Of a stretch of 64,000 bases of DNA, positions 35,601 to 44,219 are shown piece by piece; within the stretch, counting starts at the first letter, position 1, and the number at the start of each line of letters is the position of its first letter. The notes under the pieces are model-generated. The model saw only the letters and a list, made by a program, of their open reading frames with translations. It was not told the origin of the DNA and did not search any database. The translations under genes and the position numbers were made by a program. Source of the stretch: Lentilactobacillus sp. SPB1-3 (GTDB lineage Bacteria; Bacillota; Bacilli; Lactobacillales; Lactobacillaceae); assembly GCF_026913205.2 (NCBI RefSeq), contig NZ_CP168151.1, positions 1,798,001 to 1,862,000 of the forward strand, written 5' to 3'.

Positions 35601-36018
35601 AAAATTCAGTAACTGTTTGAACTGTGTAGTTAGCACTTCCTGATAATAATTGTGAAACTGGGCAACGACCTTCCGCCTCTGTCACCATTTGTTTAGCGGT
35701 ATCTAGATCCACCTTAGGAATGCGAATTTTGGCATTAACCAAAAACTCATAATGAGCCCGTTTGCCGATAAAGGCCACGTCAACGTGCACCTGAGCTGAA
35801 TGTTCCAACTTGTTTTCATTCTCAATTGCTTCCAAAGTAGATTTTAAACAAGTAGCTAATGACATCCCTAGTAATTGTTCTGGATTAGATCCAGGACGAT
35901 CATTTAAAGGACTGCTAGTCTTAACCACAATACCATCAGGAACATATGCATATCCTTCCAAACCAGTGTCATTTCTTGCCTCTGTGACGTAACTTGCTTC
36001 ATTCCATCGTGGATCCAT
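35599..36018 (-). CDS. OsmC/Ohr-family thiol peroxidase
   Basis: The protein has the two catalytic cysteines in family context: ATCLKSTLEAI and EGRCPVSQLL. It should reduce organic hydroperoxides in the cytosol. The ATG at 36018 is chosen because GGAGG lies 8 bases upstream, giving 139 residues, the usual size for the family. Ohr versus OsmC subfamily is not decided here. Confidence 0.88.
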   Translation of the reverse strand: MDPRWNEASYVTEARNDTGLEGYAYVPDGIVVKTSSPLNDRPGSNPEQLLGMSLATCLKSTLEAIENENKLEHSAQVHVDVAFIGKRAHYEFLVNAKIRIPKVDLDTAKQMVTEAEGRCPVSQLLSGSANYTVQTVTEF

Positions 36019-36077
36019 AAATTCCGCCTCCATTGCTTTAGTTACCATAATTATATGCTTGCATTGGAACTAAGCAA

Positions 36078-37589
36078 TCAATCAGCAGGTTGTAGTTTGA
36101 TAACTTCTTTATTAACTATCCGCTTAATAAATTCTTGATCATGGTCAATAATCAGCATTGGCGGATTATATTGTAGAATTAGTGATTCAATCTGCTGTCT
36201 AGTAATAATATCCAGATAGTTTAGCGGCTCATCCCACAAATACAAATTAGCTTCTTCAACTAAGGACCTCGCAAGAGCAACCTTGCGTTTCTGGCCCCAA
36301 CTCATTTCTGACAAATCATGAGTAAAAGTTTCACGTTCAAATCCTAGTTTACGCAACATATTTAAAAACTCAGATATTTCAATACCCGCCTCGGTGGCGT
36401 ATTCGTTAATATCACCACTGATAGTTTCAAAATCTTGGCTAACATAAGAAATCTTAATTCCCGATGCGGAAGTGACTTGTCCGGAAACGCCAACAGTGGC
36501 GTCCCCTAAGATTCCCTTCACGATTGTTGACTTACCGAACCCGTTGGGAGCAGTTAAGGCTATTCGGTCGTGATTCTGGATGGACACATTGATGGGCTTG
36601 TTTAAGGGATGGTTATTGCGAGATACTTGAAAATCATTCAATTGCAATAATGGTTGCTTATCCAGTGGCACAAAGTTCATCGTTAACTCAGGTGAATCAT
36701 CCAAGTTTTTAAGTAACGATTGTTTCTCAGTGATTTGTTTTTCAGTTCTTTCAGTGATGCCCTTAGAACGTTTCATGATCTTAGCTGCTTTATGTCCCAA
36801 GAATCCCTTATCTAAATTTACATGGCCTTGATGTTTATAAGCCGACTGAGACTTCTTGCTTTCCGTTGATTCAGACCACCGCCGGCTCTTATCAGCAGCT
36901 TGTTTAAGTCGATTGATTTCGCCTTGAAGTTCCTGTTTCTTCTGCATTTCTGCTTGATTCTGCTGATCAAAAGCTTGCTGCCAAGTTTCGTAATTGCCAT
37001 TAAATAACTGAATTTTTGAGCGATCAATCGATATCACGTGGTCAATCACTTGATTAATAAATGCTCGATCATGGCTGATCACAATAAATCCTTGCTTAGA
37101 TTTTAAATATTCAGCAACCACTTGGCGACCCTCACTATCCAAATGATTAGTTGGCTCATCAATTAATTGAAAGCTATCATGATCACTAAATAAAGTTCCC
37201 AGTAACACCTTCGTCTGTTCTCCTGGACTAAGCGTCACAAACGGCCGCTCTAAAACTTCTTGATTTACTTTTAATTTATCTAGTTCAACTTCTACCCGCC
37301 AAAAATCGCTGAAGGTCAGGTTTGATATTCCCATAAGAACATCCCGCGTAATCATTTGCTCATCACTAACTGGTTGCGGAAAATAATTAAATTTTAAGTT
37401 CGTCGTTATCTTCCCTTGAGCTTTTAATTCGCCTAATAAGATTTTTAAAAAAGTAGTTTTCCCACGACCATTGCGGCCGATTAAACCTAATCGCCAACTT
37501 TCATCAATCGCTAAATTTAAATGATCAAAGATTGGGTCAGGCATGCTGTCGTATCTAAAATATAAGTCATTAATAATAATATTTCCCAT
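36078..37589 (-). CDS. Lsa/Vga-type ABC-F ribosome protection protein
   Basis: The 503-residue protein has two ABC domains and no membrane segment. Domain 1 carries GRNGRGKTT, signature LSPGEQTKV and LIDEPTNHLD. The linker (about 200-310) is charged and contains KIMKRSKGI. Domain 2 carries APNGFGKST, signature MSWGQKRKV and LWDEPLNYLD. Order and wording resemble Lsa(A), which clears lincosamides, streptogramins A and pleuromutilins from the ribosome. The ATG at 37589 follows GAGGT at 7 bases and fits the family N-terminus. An in-frame upstream ATG would run through a terminator hairpin. A ~200-base leader with a uORF and that hairpin precedes the gene. Confidence 0.88.
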   Translation of the reverse strand: MGNIIINDLYFRYDSMPDPIFDHLNLAIDESWRLGLIGRNGRGKTTFLKILLGELKAQGKITTNLKFNYFPQPVSDEQMITRDVLMGISNLTFSDFWRVEVELDKLKVNQEVLERPFVTLSPGEQTKVLLGTLFSDHDSFQLIDEPTNHLDSEGRQVVAEYLKSKQGFIVISHDRAFINQVIDHVISIDRSKIQLFNGNYETWQQAFDQQNQAEMQKKQELQGEINRLKQAADKSRRWSESTESKKSQSAYKHQGHVNLDKGFLGHKAAKIMKRSKGITERTEKQITEKQSLLKNLDDSPELTMNFVPLDKQPLLQLNDFQVSRNNHPLNKPINVSIQNHDRIALTAPNGFGKSTIVKGILGDATVGVSGQVTSASGIKISYVSQDFETISGDINEYATEAGIEISEFLNMLRKLGFERETFTHDLSEMSWGQKRKVALARSLVEEANLYLWDEPLNYLDIITRQQIESLILQYNPPMLIIDHDQEFIKRIVNKEVIKLQPAD

Positions 37590-37640
37590 TTTGTCTACCT
37601 CGATTCCATTTGGTAAACAGGGAGTTATCCCATAGTACAC

Positions 37641-37670
37641 AAAAGGACGCACCACTTGCGTGCGTCCCTT
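37641..37670 (-). terminator. Leader terminator (attenuator) before the ABC-F gene
   Basis: On the minus strand GGACGCAC / GTGCGTCC with a 7-base loop, extended by AAG / TTT, is followed by TTTTG. It lies 52 bases before the ABC-F start, in its leader. The upstream copy AAGGGACGTGTG (37771-37782) could pair with the same 3' arm as an antiterminator. Confidence 0.65.
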
Positions 37671-37761
37671 CTTTTTACGCAGAATTGACATGCAAATCGT
37701 TACAGAATAACCCCTGCTTAAATACAGAGATTCCTATTCTTAAATTAACGATTAACAATTT

Positions 37762-37785
37762 TCAATCCCACACACGTCCCTTCAT
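37762..37785 (-). CDS. Possible 7-residue leader peptide of the ABC-F gene
   Basis: ATG-AAG-GGA-CGT-GTG-TGG-GAT-TGA encodes MKGRVWD. It begins within a few bases of the predicted transcription start, so it would be translated almost leaderless. Short upstream frames on which antibiotic-bound ribosomes stall are the known switch for many ABC-F genes. Evidence here is position only. Confidence 0.35.
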   Translation of the reverse strand: MKGRVWD

Positions 37786-37794
37786 TTTAAAAGT

Positions 37795-37824
37795 ATTATA
37801 ACTGATGACTGTACAATAATGCAA
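37795..37824 (-). promoter_or_regulatory. Promoter of the ABC-F gene leader
   Basis: -35 TTGCAT (37819-37824) and a perfect -10 TATAAT (37795-37800) with an 18-base spacer. The -10 region ATCAGTTATAATA (37794-37806) is repeated inverted at 37861-37873 as the -10 of the divergent small gene. Confidence 0.65.
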
Positions 37825-37860
37825 CTACTCAAAAGACTAAGGGGTAGTATTATTTTTTTA

Positions 37861-37873
37861 ATCAGTTATAATA
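37861..37873 (+). promoter_or_regulatory. -10 region of the 60-residue membrane protein gene
   Basis: ATCAGTTATAATA contains a consensus TATAAT (37866-37871). It is an exact inverted copy of the ABC-F promoter's -10 region. No convincing -35 is seen. Confidence 0.5.
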
Positions 37874-37971
37874 GATATGGAAAATGAAAGCGCAACCATA
37901 ACTATGAAAACAAGCTTGTGGATAGTCGAGTTGCGTCATTCTGCCAATATCTTTTGAGGGGAAGCGTAATT

Positions 37972-38154
37972 ATGGACAAAAACTTATTAATTTCATTAAT
38001 TGGCTTATTCACATTGATTTTTGGTACGATTTTAGCATCGATTGTTGCAACTTGGGGGATTGGTCAAATGTTACCTGAATTGGGAGCATTTGTAGTTTCT
38101 GCCTTTATCGCATTGGGGATTGCTAAAGCATCTCACCTGAATTTCAGGAACTAA
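37972..38154 (+). CDS. Small two-helix membrane protein, unknown function
   Basis: The 60-residue protein reads MDKNLLISLIGLFTLIFGTI and continues with a second hydrophobic stretch (GAFVVSAFIALGIAKA), so two membrane helices are likely. GAGGGG lies about 10 bases before the ATG, which supports this start over the GTG at 37918. It has its own promoter and terminator. I do not recognise the family. Confidence 0.65.
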   Translation: MDKNLLISLIGLFTLIFGTILASIVATWGIGQMLPELGAFVVSAFIALGIAKASHLNFRN

Positions 38155-38174
38155 TCAAAAACACTATCAGATTC

Positions 38175-38218
38175 AAAACGAACCCGGCTAGCGATAATTG
38201 CTATGTGGGTTCGTTTTT
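38175..38218 (+). terminator. Terminator of the small membrane protein gene
   Basis: AAAACGAACCC / GGGTTCGTTTT arms, with an internal loop, are followed by T residues. Confidence 0.82.
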
Positions 38219-38285
38219 AGTTATTATATTTGAAAAGGAATATACTAGAATCACTAATAATTGATAACTACTGGGGGAATTTGCT

Positions 38286-38819
38286 TTGTTTATTCATCAA
38301 ATTAACGATTCACTGGCGCTGAAGTTTCCAAGTATTAACGATGCAGCTGATCTTTACGAGCTAGTTGATACAGATCGTAGAATACTTAGTCAATGGCTAC
38401 CTTGGACTGAGCAAATGATGTCAGTTCAAGATGAGACTGCATTTTTGGATTACGGCATCAAACAAATGGCTGAAAGAAAATTCTGGTTTACCCTGATTAT
38501 GGTCGATGGTGAAGTAGCTGGAATGATCGATGTTCATTCAATAGATGAAGAATATCATCGTGGTGAGATCGGTTACTGGCTAAGTTCTCGTTTCCAGGGT
38601 CAAGGTGCCGTCACGGAATCATTGGCGGCAGTCGAAGAAATTGCCTTCAATGAATTAGGAATTCATCGATTAGAACTACTGGCAATGGCGACTAATACCA
38701 AAAGTCGGGCTGTAGCTGAACGGCGCTTCTTTCACCAAGATGCCGTCTTAACCGATTACCTAGTAAATAATGGTGAATACGTTGACGCTGTACTTTACTC
38801 TAAAATTGCCCCAGCATAA
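38286..38819 (+). CDS. GNAT acetyltransferase, RimL/RimJ-like
   Basis: The 177-residue protein has the GNAT core with GEIGYWLSSRFQGQGAVTESL (the acetyl-CoA binding Q/R-x-x-G-x-G/A) and HRLELLAMATNTKSRAVAERRFF. RimL-type enzymes acetylate N-terminal Ser/Ala of ribosomal proteins or small molecules; the substrate is unknown here. It starts at TTG, with GGGGGA 7 bases upstream. Confidence 0.9.
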   Translation: MFIHQINDSLALKFPSINDAADLYELVDTDRRILSQWLPWTEQMMSVQDETAFLDYGIKQMAERKFWFTLIMVDGEVAGMIDVHSIDEEYHRGEIGYWLSSRFQGQGAVTESLAAVEEIAFNELGIHRLELLAMATNTKSRAVAERRFFHQDAVLTDYLVNNGEYVDAVLYSKIAPA

Positions 38820-38856
38820 AAAAGACCGGCCAGAATTTATTTTCTGTCCGGTTTTT
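38817..38856. terminator. Bidirectional terminator
   Basis: ACCGGCCAGAA / TTCTGTCCGGT with one mismatch, flanked by A and T runs, lies between the convergent GNAT and DUF1275 genes. Confidence 0.82.
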
Positions 38857-38858
38857 AA

Positions 38859-39509
38859 TTAACGACCAAAGATTAAAGTAATTAGCAAAATGCCTGCGGA
38901 TATCAAGATTGTTTTAGCCCCTAAGTAAGGCAAGAAAAATCCGCTCAAAACGGCACCAATGACAAATGATAAGAGGATCAAGCTCATTTTACCTGCAGTT
39001 GCTCGGGCTTTTTGATCACCCGTGGTCAAAAAATCAAATCCGGATTCAGCAAATGTGCGAATGTTTCCAGTCATCATTAACGATGTGAAGGGCTTACCCT
39101 TCAACATCCTAAACTCTTGTAATTGAGCAGCTGCCGCAATTGATAGCAAACCAGTAATAATTAATCTCGGAAGCACTGGTGCTAAAAATGCCACGGCTGC
39201 AAACATAATAATTTCATAAATCAAGGTTAACTCTTGCCGTTTCAAAGCAATTTCACTTGGATAATGTTGCTGAATAACTCGCATAATGAATACCCCAAGC
39301 ATGAACATAACTGCTGAGAATAGTTCCAAACCAGCCTGGGAAAATTGACCACTCCCAATGTGAATTCCCATCAAAATTAAGTTCCCAGTTTGTAAGCCGG
39401 CGAAAACACCGCCGTTATAAAGATAAGAGTAAGCATCTAATGCCCCGGCGGTTGCCGCTAACATCATGCCAGCAAATAATTTTTGATAAAATTCTTCATC
39501 TTTTTCCAT
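38859..39509 (-). CDS. DUF1275 (YoaK-like) membrane protein
   Basis: The 216-residue protein has six hydrophobic helices and the family motif AGALDAYSYLYNGGVFAGLQTGNLILMGI at residues ~19-47, followed by MTGNIRTFAESGFDF in the second half. The two halves look like an internal repeat. Function is not established for the family. It is divergent from the two-component system, with about 180 bp between. Confidence 0.87.
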   Translation of the reverse strand: MEKDEEFYQKLFAGMMLAATAGALDAYSYLYNGGVFAGLQTGNLILMGIHIGSGQFSQAGLELFSAVMFMLGVFIMRVIQQHYPSEIALKRQELTLIYEIIMFAAVAFLAPVLPRLIITGLLSIAAAAQLQEFRMLKGKPFTSLMMTGNIRTFAESGFDFLTTGDQKARATAGKMSLILLSFVIGAVLSGFFLPYLGAKTILISAGILLITLIFGR

Positions 39510-39623
39510 CTGTTTGACTTCTTCCGTTATGTAATTGCGACATTATTATACCGATATTTATTCCGTGCGCCAACGAATTCACCTGCTAATTTATATGTTA
39601 AGCTTCATTTATTGTTTGAATGC

Positions 39624-39661
39624 TATAATTGTTGCAAGATTATTAACTAGAAGCAACAATT
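39624..39661 (+). promoter_or_regulatory. -10 and inverted repeat before the response regulator gene
   Basis: A consensus TATAAT (39624-39629) overlaps the left arm of a perfect 9-bp inverted repeat, AATTGTTGC (39627-39635) / GCAACAATT (39653-39661), spacer 17. It may be an operator at the start point or a hairpin at the mRNA 5' end. Confidence 0.5.
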
Positions 39662-39690
39662 CTAATTTCAGTGAACCCGGAGGTTTTACC

Positions 39691-40377
39691 TTGAAAGATT
39701 TAAAAATTCTCGTAATTGAAGATGATGAAGATCTAGCCCAAAGTTTAAAATTATTCTTGGATGATTTGGGCAACGTCACTCTTAGTAATGATGGCTTTGA
39801 CGGCCAAATGCTAGGAGAAGACGGTATCTATGACCTCGTCGTCCTAGACTTAATGCTTCCAGAAATCAGTGGATTTGAAATTCTCAAGAAATGGCGCACC
39901 ACTGATAAATTAGATATGCCTGTCCTAATTTTAACAGCTAAAGATACGCTAAGTGACAAGGTCCACGGCTTTCAACTCGGTGCTGATGATTATTTAACTA
40001 AACCATTTCACCGTGAAGAGTTACTTTTACGGGTCAAAGCCCTGCTTCGCCGTTCCGGACGCATCGGTGACGAAAATCAATTAGTCGTTGGCAACTTTAC
40101 TGCCAATCTAAAAAATCGCACAGTAACTCTAAGCGATACCGAGCTCGATTTAAACGGTAAAGAATATGATCTATTGATATATTTCTTACAAAATCCGGAA
40201 ACTATCATTACCAAAGAACAGATTTTTGATCGCCTATGGGGATTTGATTCTGATACCGCCCTCTCAGTGATTGAAGTATATATGAGTAATTTACGTAAAA
40301 AAATTAAACAAGCATCAGATATTCAACCTATCAAAACAATTCGTAATGTCGGGTATATCTTGGAAACGGAGGCTTAA
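39691..40377 (+). CDS. OmpR-family response regulator
   Basis: The 228-residue protein has a receiver domain (residues ~4-118: acidic pocket EDDED, phospho-acceptor Asp in VVLDLMLPE, Lys in LTKPF) and a C-terminal winged helix (LDLNGKEYDLLIYFLQNPETIITKEQ-type region to VGYILE). It starts at TTG 39691, with GGAGG 7 bases before it; a longer frame reaching further upstream has no ribosome binding site. The histidine kinase gene begins 2 bp after its stop. Confidence 0.95.
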   Translation: MKDLKILVIEDDEDLAQSLKLFLDDLGNVTLSNDGFDGQMLGEDGIYDLVVLDLMLPEISGFEILKKWRTTDKLDMPVLILTAKDTLSDKVHGFQLGADDYLTKPFHREELLLRVKALLRRSGRIGDENQLVVGNFTANLKNRTVTLSDTELDLNGKEYDLLIYFLQNPETIITKEQIFDRLWGFDSDTALSVIEVYMSNLRKKIKQASDIQPIKTIRNVGYILETEA

Positions 40378-40379
40378 AT

Positions 40380-41711
40380 TTGTCACGTAAAGATCCACAA
40401 ACTAAGCAACAGCGCTCTTTCTTTATTAAAGAATTATTTGCCTTTGCGCTGTTATTTATTTTACTGGGATTCACCGTTTATAGTATTTTCCAAAACTCTG
40501 TTTTTCAAAATATTAATCAAGGGTTAGTCAACCAACGAACTCAAATTCTTAACAATGAGTCCCAGCCTACTATTAAAATCAATCCTAACAAGGGAACCGC
40601 CAATATATCACCATCAATCGGTGGCCCTTTTAGATCAACAACCATTGTCTTTAATTCTAAGGGAATTATTATTAATAAGCCCATGTTAGGAAATCATTTT
40701 TACTCACTGATTAAAAACATTCAGTTAGATAAGACTCAGACTGATAAAGTCTACGACATGACGATTGGATCACAGAACTTTACCAGTCATTTCCGAACGC
40801 TGTTAGTTAAAGTACCAAAAAGCAACCCCAATCCTTTATATGCAGGAAATTACGCAATGATCGTTGAGAACGTTGATGCAGATTTATTGGCTCTGAAGAG
40901 TTTTGAGCGAGCCATCTTAATCACGATCATATTCTTCTGGATTCTGGCTATATCCATCGCTTACTTCTTATCACGATCAAGCATGAAGCCCATCTTAACA
41001 TCGTGGAAAAAACAACGTGATTTCAGTGCCAATGCCGCGCATGAATTACGAACTCCACTAACTGTCATCCAAAACCAACTCGAATTTATGCTGACAAAAC
41101 CAAATGATAAAATTTTAGACCAAGCTGAAAAAATTTCCACATCATTAAACAGTGTTAATCAATTGCAAACATTGACTGCACATCTGTTGACGCTCTCTCG
41201 TTCTGACGCCGACACGGTTCAAGTAAATATGCAGTCTCAATTATTAGAACCATTTTTCAAGGAAGTTATTACCCCTTACCAAGATGTCGCTGCCAGTCAA
41301 AGTAAAACTTTAACTGTTGCAGTCGATGCCCCAGGAGCTGGAGTATTTGATAGTGGCCTAATGCGTCAGTTAATAGTAATTCTTGTTGATAACGGATTAA
41401 AGTATAGTCCTAAAGATGGTACGATTGGCGTCTCAGTTAACCGAATCAAAGATACTTTAACTATCAAAGTAAGTGACAATGGTCCAGGCATCCCTAATGA
41501 AGATAAGAAACGAGTATTCGATCGCTTCTACCGCACAGATAAATCCAGAAACAGCAAGACTGGTGGTAATGGTTTAGGTTTAGCAATTGCTTCCACAATC
41601 GTTAAGCAGCATCATGGTAAAATTGCGGTCCATGATAATCAGCCAACAGGATCAATTTTCGAAGTTAGCATTCCTTTGAAGAATCATAGTACGAATTTGA
41701 CGACAAAATAA
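40380..41711 (+). CDS. Sensor histidine kinase
   Basis: The 443-residue membrane kinase has helices at about residues 15-37 and 181-202 enclosing an extracellular sensor of about 140 residues. The H-box is FSANAAHELRTPL. The N-box LVDNGLKYSPKDG, DNGPGIP and GGNGLGLAIA form the ATP site. There is no obvious HAMP domain. It starts at TTG with GGAGG upstream and is coupled to the response regulator. The signal and targets are unknown; no transporter lies beside it. Confidence 0.94.
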   Translation: MSRKDPQTKQQRSFFIKELFAFALLFILLGFTVYSIFQNSVFQNINQGLVNQRTQILNNESQPTIKINPNKGTANISPSIGGPFRSTTIVFNSKGIIINKPMLGNHFYSLIKNIQLDKTQTDKVYDMTIGSQNFTSHFRTLLVKVPKSNPNPLYAGNYAMIVENVDADLLALKSFERAILITIIFFWILAISIAYFLSRSSMKPILTSWKKQRDFSANAAHELRTPLTVIQNQLEFMLTKPNDKILDQAEKISTSLNSVNQLQTLTAHLLTLSRSDADTVQVNMQSQLLEPFFKEVITPYQDVAASQSKTLTVAVDAPGAGVFDSGLMRQLIVILVDNGLKYSPKDGTIGVSVNRIKDTLTIKVSDNGPGIPNEDKKRVFDRFYRTDKSRNSKTGGNGLGLAIASTIVKQHHGKIAVHDNQPTGSIFEVSIPLKNHSTNLTTK

Positions 41712-41761
41712 AAGCACATCTGCCACTACATATTATTTATGTAATGGCAGACGTGCTTTTT
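41709..41761. terminator. Bidirectional terminator
   Basis: AAAAGCAC(A)TCTGCCA / TGGCAGA(C)GTGCTTTT arms plus an inner TACAT / ATGTA stem lie between the convergent kinase and araD genes. Confidence 0.88.
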
Positions 41762-41766
41762 AATTA

Positions 41767-42495
41767 CTATTCATGTGCAGCATGTGTTTTAGACTTGGCA
41801 TTATTTTGTCCATAATACGCATTAGCACCGTGTTTACGATAATAATGTTTGTCTAATAAATATTGTGGGACATGGCTTTCATCTCGGGTAAGTTGTAAAT
41901 CATGATAAGCAATCTCTGCTGAAACTTCTAAGACTTTAGCATTATATACTGATTTATCAGGAGTGGGTCCCCATGAAAATGGTCCATGCTGACTGACTAA
42001 AACAGCAGGAACAGCGTCTGGATCTAATCCTCGACGGGCAAATTCATCCACAATGACTTTTCCAGTGTTTAGTTCATACGCTTCTTCGATTTGTTTCTTT
42101 GTTAAAGCAGGGGCCGCTGGTATATCTCCGTAAAATGTGTCCGCATGTGTAGTACTTACGGCTGGTATATCCATTTTAGCCGCTGCAAAAGACACAGCCC
42201 ATGGAGAATGAGTGTGGGTAATTCCACCGATGTTAGGAAAATGATTATATAAATAAGTATGTGTAGGGGTATCTGATGAAGGATTCATATCCCCTTCCAC
42301 AACTTTACCATCTAGATCAACAACAACCATATCTTCTGGTTTCATTTCGTCATATTCGACTCCTGATGGCTTGATGACAAACAATCCCTTTTCCCTATCA
42401 ATTCCTGAGACATTTCCCCAAGTGAATGTCACTAAACCAAGTTTAGGTAACTGCATATTTGCTTCATAAACTTCTTGCTTAAGTTTTTCTAGCAT
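41767..42495 (-). CDS. araD: L-ribulose-5-phosphate 4-epimerase
   Basis: The enzyme converts L-ribulose 5-phosphate to D-xylulose 5-phosphate. The 242-residue protein has the class II aldolase fold: TWGNVSG, KPSGVEYD, SSDTPTH, the zinc ligands in THTHSPWA, a further His at about residue 170 (SQHGPFSWG) and HADTFYG. GGA lies before the ATG. It follows araB by 68 bp. The isomerase araA is not in the window. Confidence 0.95.
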   Translation of the reverse strand: MLEKLKQEVYEANMQLPKLGLVTFTWGNVSGIDREKGLFVIKPSGVEYDEMKPEDMVVVDLDGKVVEGDMNPSSDTPTHTYLYNHFPNIGGITHTHSPWAVSFAAAKMDIPAVSTTHADTFYGDIPAAPALTKKQIEEAYELNTGKVIVDEFARRGLDPDAVPAVLVSQHGPFSWGPTPDKSVYNAKVLEVSAEIAYHDLQLTRDESHVPQYLLDKHYYRKHGANAYYGQNNAKSKTHAAHE

Positions 42496-42563
42496 AATTT
42501 TAACTTTCCTTTTCTATAAAATCATTAAACCTGCGTTAGTTTAAACTGCCAAACTCCGCACCA

Positions 42564-44174
42564 TTATTTATTCATTTTCATTGATTCCACAGCGTTTTGT
42601 TCAGCAGGTAAAGCTGCTTTGTAGTTATCAATAAATTTGTCATATCCAGCAACGCTTTCTGGAACCGGATTAAGAGTGGCACCTGTTGCATCTTTAAATA
42701 CTTTATTTTCAAGGTAGCTTGAGAGACTCTCACCGGTCTCTTTATTAACCGCATAAAGCGCGAGAATTGCCATACCCCAAGGTCCGCCTTCACCAGCGTT
42801 GTCCATAACCGTAATTGGCGTATCTAAAGCATCGGCTAGAACTTGCTGAGCTACTACGGGCGTTTTGAACAAACCACCTTGTGCAATTAAGACATTAGTT
42901 TTGATGTGTTCTTCACGTAGTAAAATATCCATACCAATTTTCAAAGGTGCAAACGCTGAATACAACTGTGTCTTGATAAAGTTAGCTAGATTCATTTTTG
43001 CATCTGGTTTTCTGACAAACATTGGTCTACCTTCAGGAACACGAGTAATATTTTCGCCAGATAAATAACTGAAGTTAACTAATCCACCAGCATCCTGATC
43101 ACCTTTAACTGATTCAGAAAATAGTGTTCCGTATAAATCGTTAGGACTCAATTGAACACCTAATAATTTTGAGAATTCATTAAACAGTGAAACCCAGGCA
43201 TTAATATCCGAAGATCCATTGTTAATGTGAACCATTGCCACTGGAGCTCCATCAGGGGTAGTGACAATATCTATATCTCTGTGAACTGATTTCATTGGTT
43301 CATCCAATACAACCATCGAAAATGCTGAAGTACCTGCTGAAACATTCCCTGTCCGAACCTTAACAGCATTAGTGGAAACCATTCCTGTACCAGCATCACC
43401 TTCAGGGGGTGCAATTAATGACCCTGCTTCAAGTTGGCCTGAAGCATCAATTAATTTGGCTCCATCCCGAGTTAATTGACCTGCAGTGTCTCCAGCAAGC
43501 AAAACATCTGGTAATACATCTTGTATATCCCATGGTCTTGCTTTAATTAGATCAAGGTCGTTAAACTTTTTCAGCATCGATGTATCATAAGTCTTTGTAT
43601 TATTATCTATTGGAAATACACCTGAGGCGTCCCCAATTCCTAGAACCTTTTTACCAGAAATTTTCCAAGTTACATATCCTGCAAGGCTGGTAATAAAGTC
43701 AACATCATCGATGTGTGATTCATTGTTCAATACCGCTTGATATAAATGTGCAATACTCCATCGTTCAGGAATATTGAAATCAAATAATTCAGTCAATTTG
43801 TCAGCGGCCTGACCCGTAATGTTGTTTCTCCAAGTTCTAAAAGGAACAAGTAACTTTCCATTTTTATCAAATGGCATGTACCCATGCATCATTGCGCTAA
43901 CGCCAATTGAGCCAATATTTTTTACATCTACGCCATAACTATCATGTATTTCTCGGGCCATATTTGCATAGCTAGTTTGAATTCCATTCCATACTTTATC
44001 TAAAGAATATGTCCAAATACCATTGTCTAGTTCGTTTTCCCAAATAAAGTCGCCAGAAGCAATCGTTTGAAAGTCGTCAGTGACTAGAACTGACTTTATA
44101 CGAGTGGATCCCAGTTCAATCCCCAAAGAAATGTTTCCGCTTACAATTTTGTCTTTTAATTGTTGTTTATCCAT
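42564..44174 (-). CDS. araB: L-ribulokinase (FGGY family)
   Basis: The 536-residue kinase phosphorylates L-ribulose with ATP. It has the N-terminal IELGSTRIKSVL phosphate loop, GVSAMMHGYMPFD, and a C-terminal ATP segment (QGGLFKTPVVAQQVLADAL and GEGGPWGMAILA). This matches the LAB type of ribulokinase, about 530 residues. The ATG at 44174 is preceded by GGAGG at 8 bases; the GTG five codons upstream overlaps that site. Its promoter contains an AraR-type operator, which supports a role in arabinose use. Confidence 0.9.
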   Translation of the reverse strand: MDKQQLKDKIVSGNISLGIELGSTRIKSVLVTDDFQTIASGDFIWENELDNGIWTYSLDKVWNGIQTSYANMAREIHDSYGVDVKNIGSIGVSAMMHGYMPFDKNGKLLVPFRTWRNNITGQAADKLTELFDFNIPERWSIAHLYQAVLNNESHIDDVDFITSLAGYVTWKISGKKVLGIGDASGVFPIDNNTKTYDTSMLKKFNDLDLIKARPWDIQDVLPDVLLAGDTAGQLTRDGAKLIDASGQLEAGSLIAPPEGDAGTGMVSTNAVKVRTGNVSAGTSAFSMVVLDEPMKSVHRDIDIVTTPDGAPVAMVHINNGSSDINAWVSLFNEFSKLLGVQLSPNDLYGTLFSESVKGDQDAGGLVNFSYLSGENITRVPEGRPMFVRKPDAKMNLANFIKTQLYSAFAPLKIGMDILLREEHIKTNVLIAQGGLFKTPVVAQQVLADALDTPITVMDNAGEGGPWGMAILALYAVNKETGESLSSYLENKVFKDATGATLNPVPESVAGYDKFIDNYKAALPAEQNAVESMKMNK

Positions 44175-44219
44175 TTTATTTTCCTCCACAACATTCCCAG
44201 AACTTGTATTACAACTGTA

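Noticed and set aside
37590-37691. ABC-F protein starting at the upstream in-frame ATG
   Set aside because: The added 34 residues are encoded by the terminator hairpin region and have no ribosome binding site at a usable distance; GAGGT precedes the downstream ATG.
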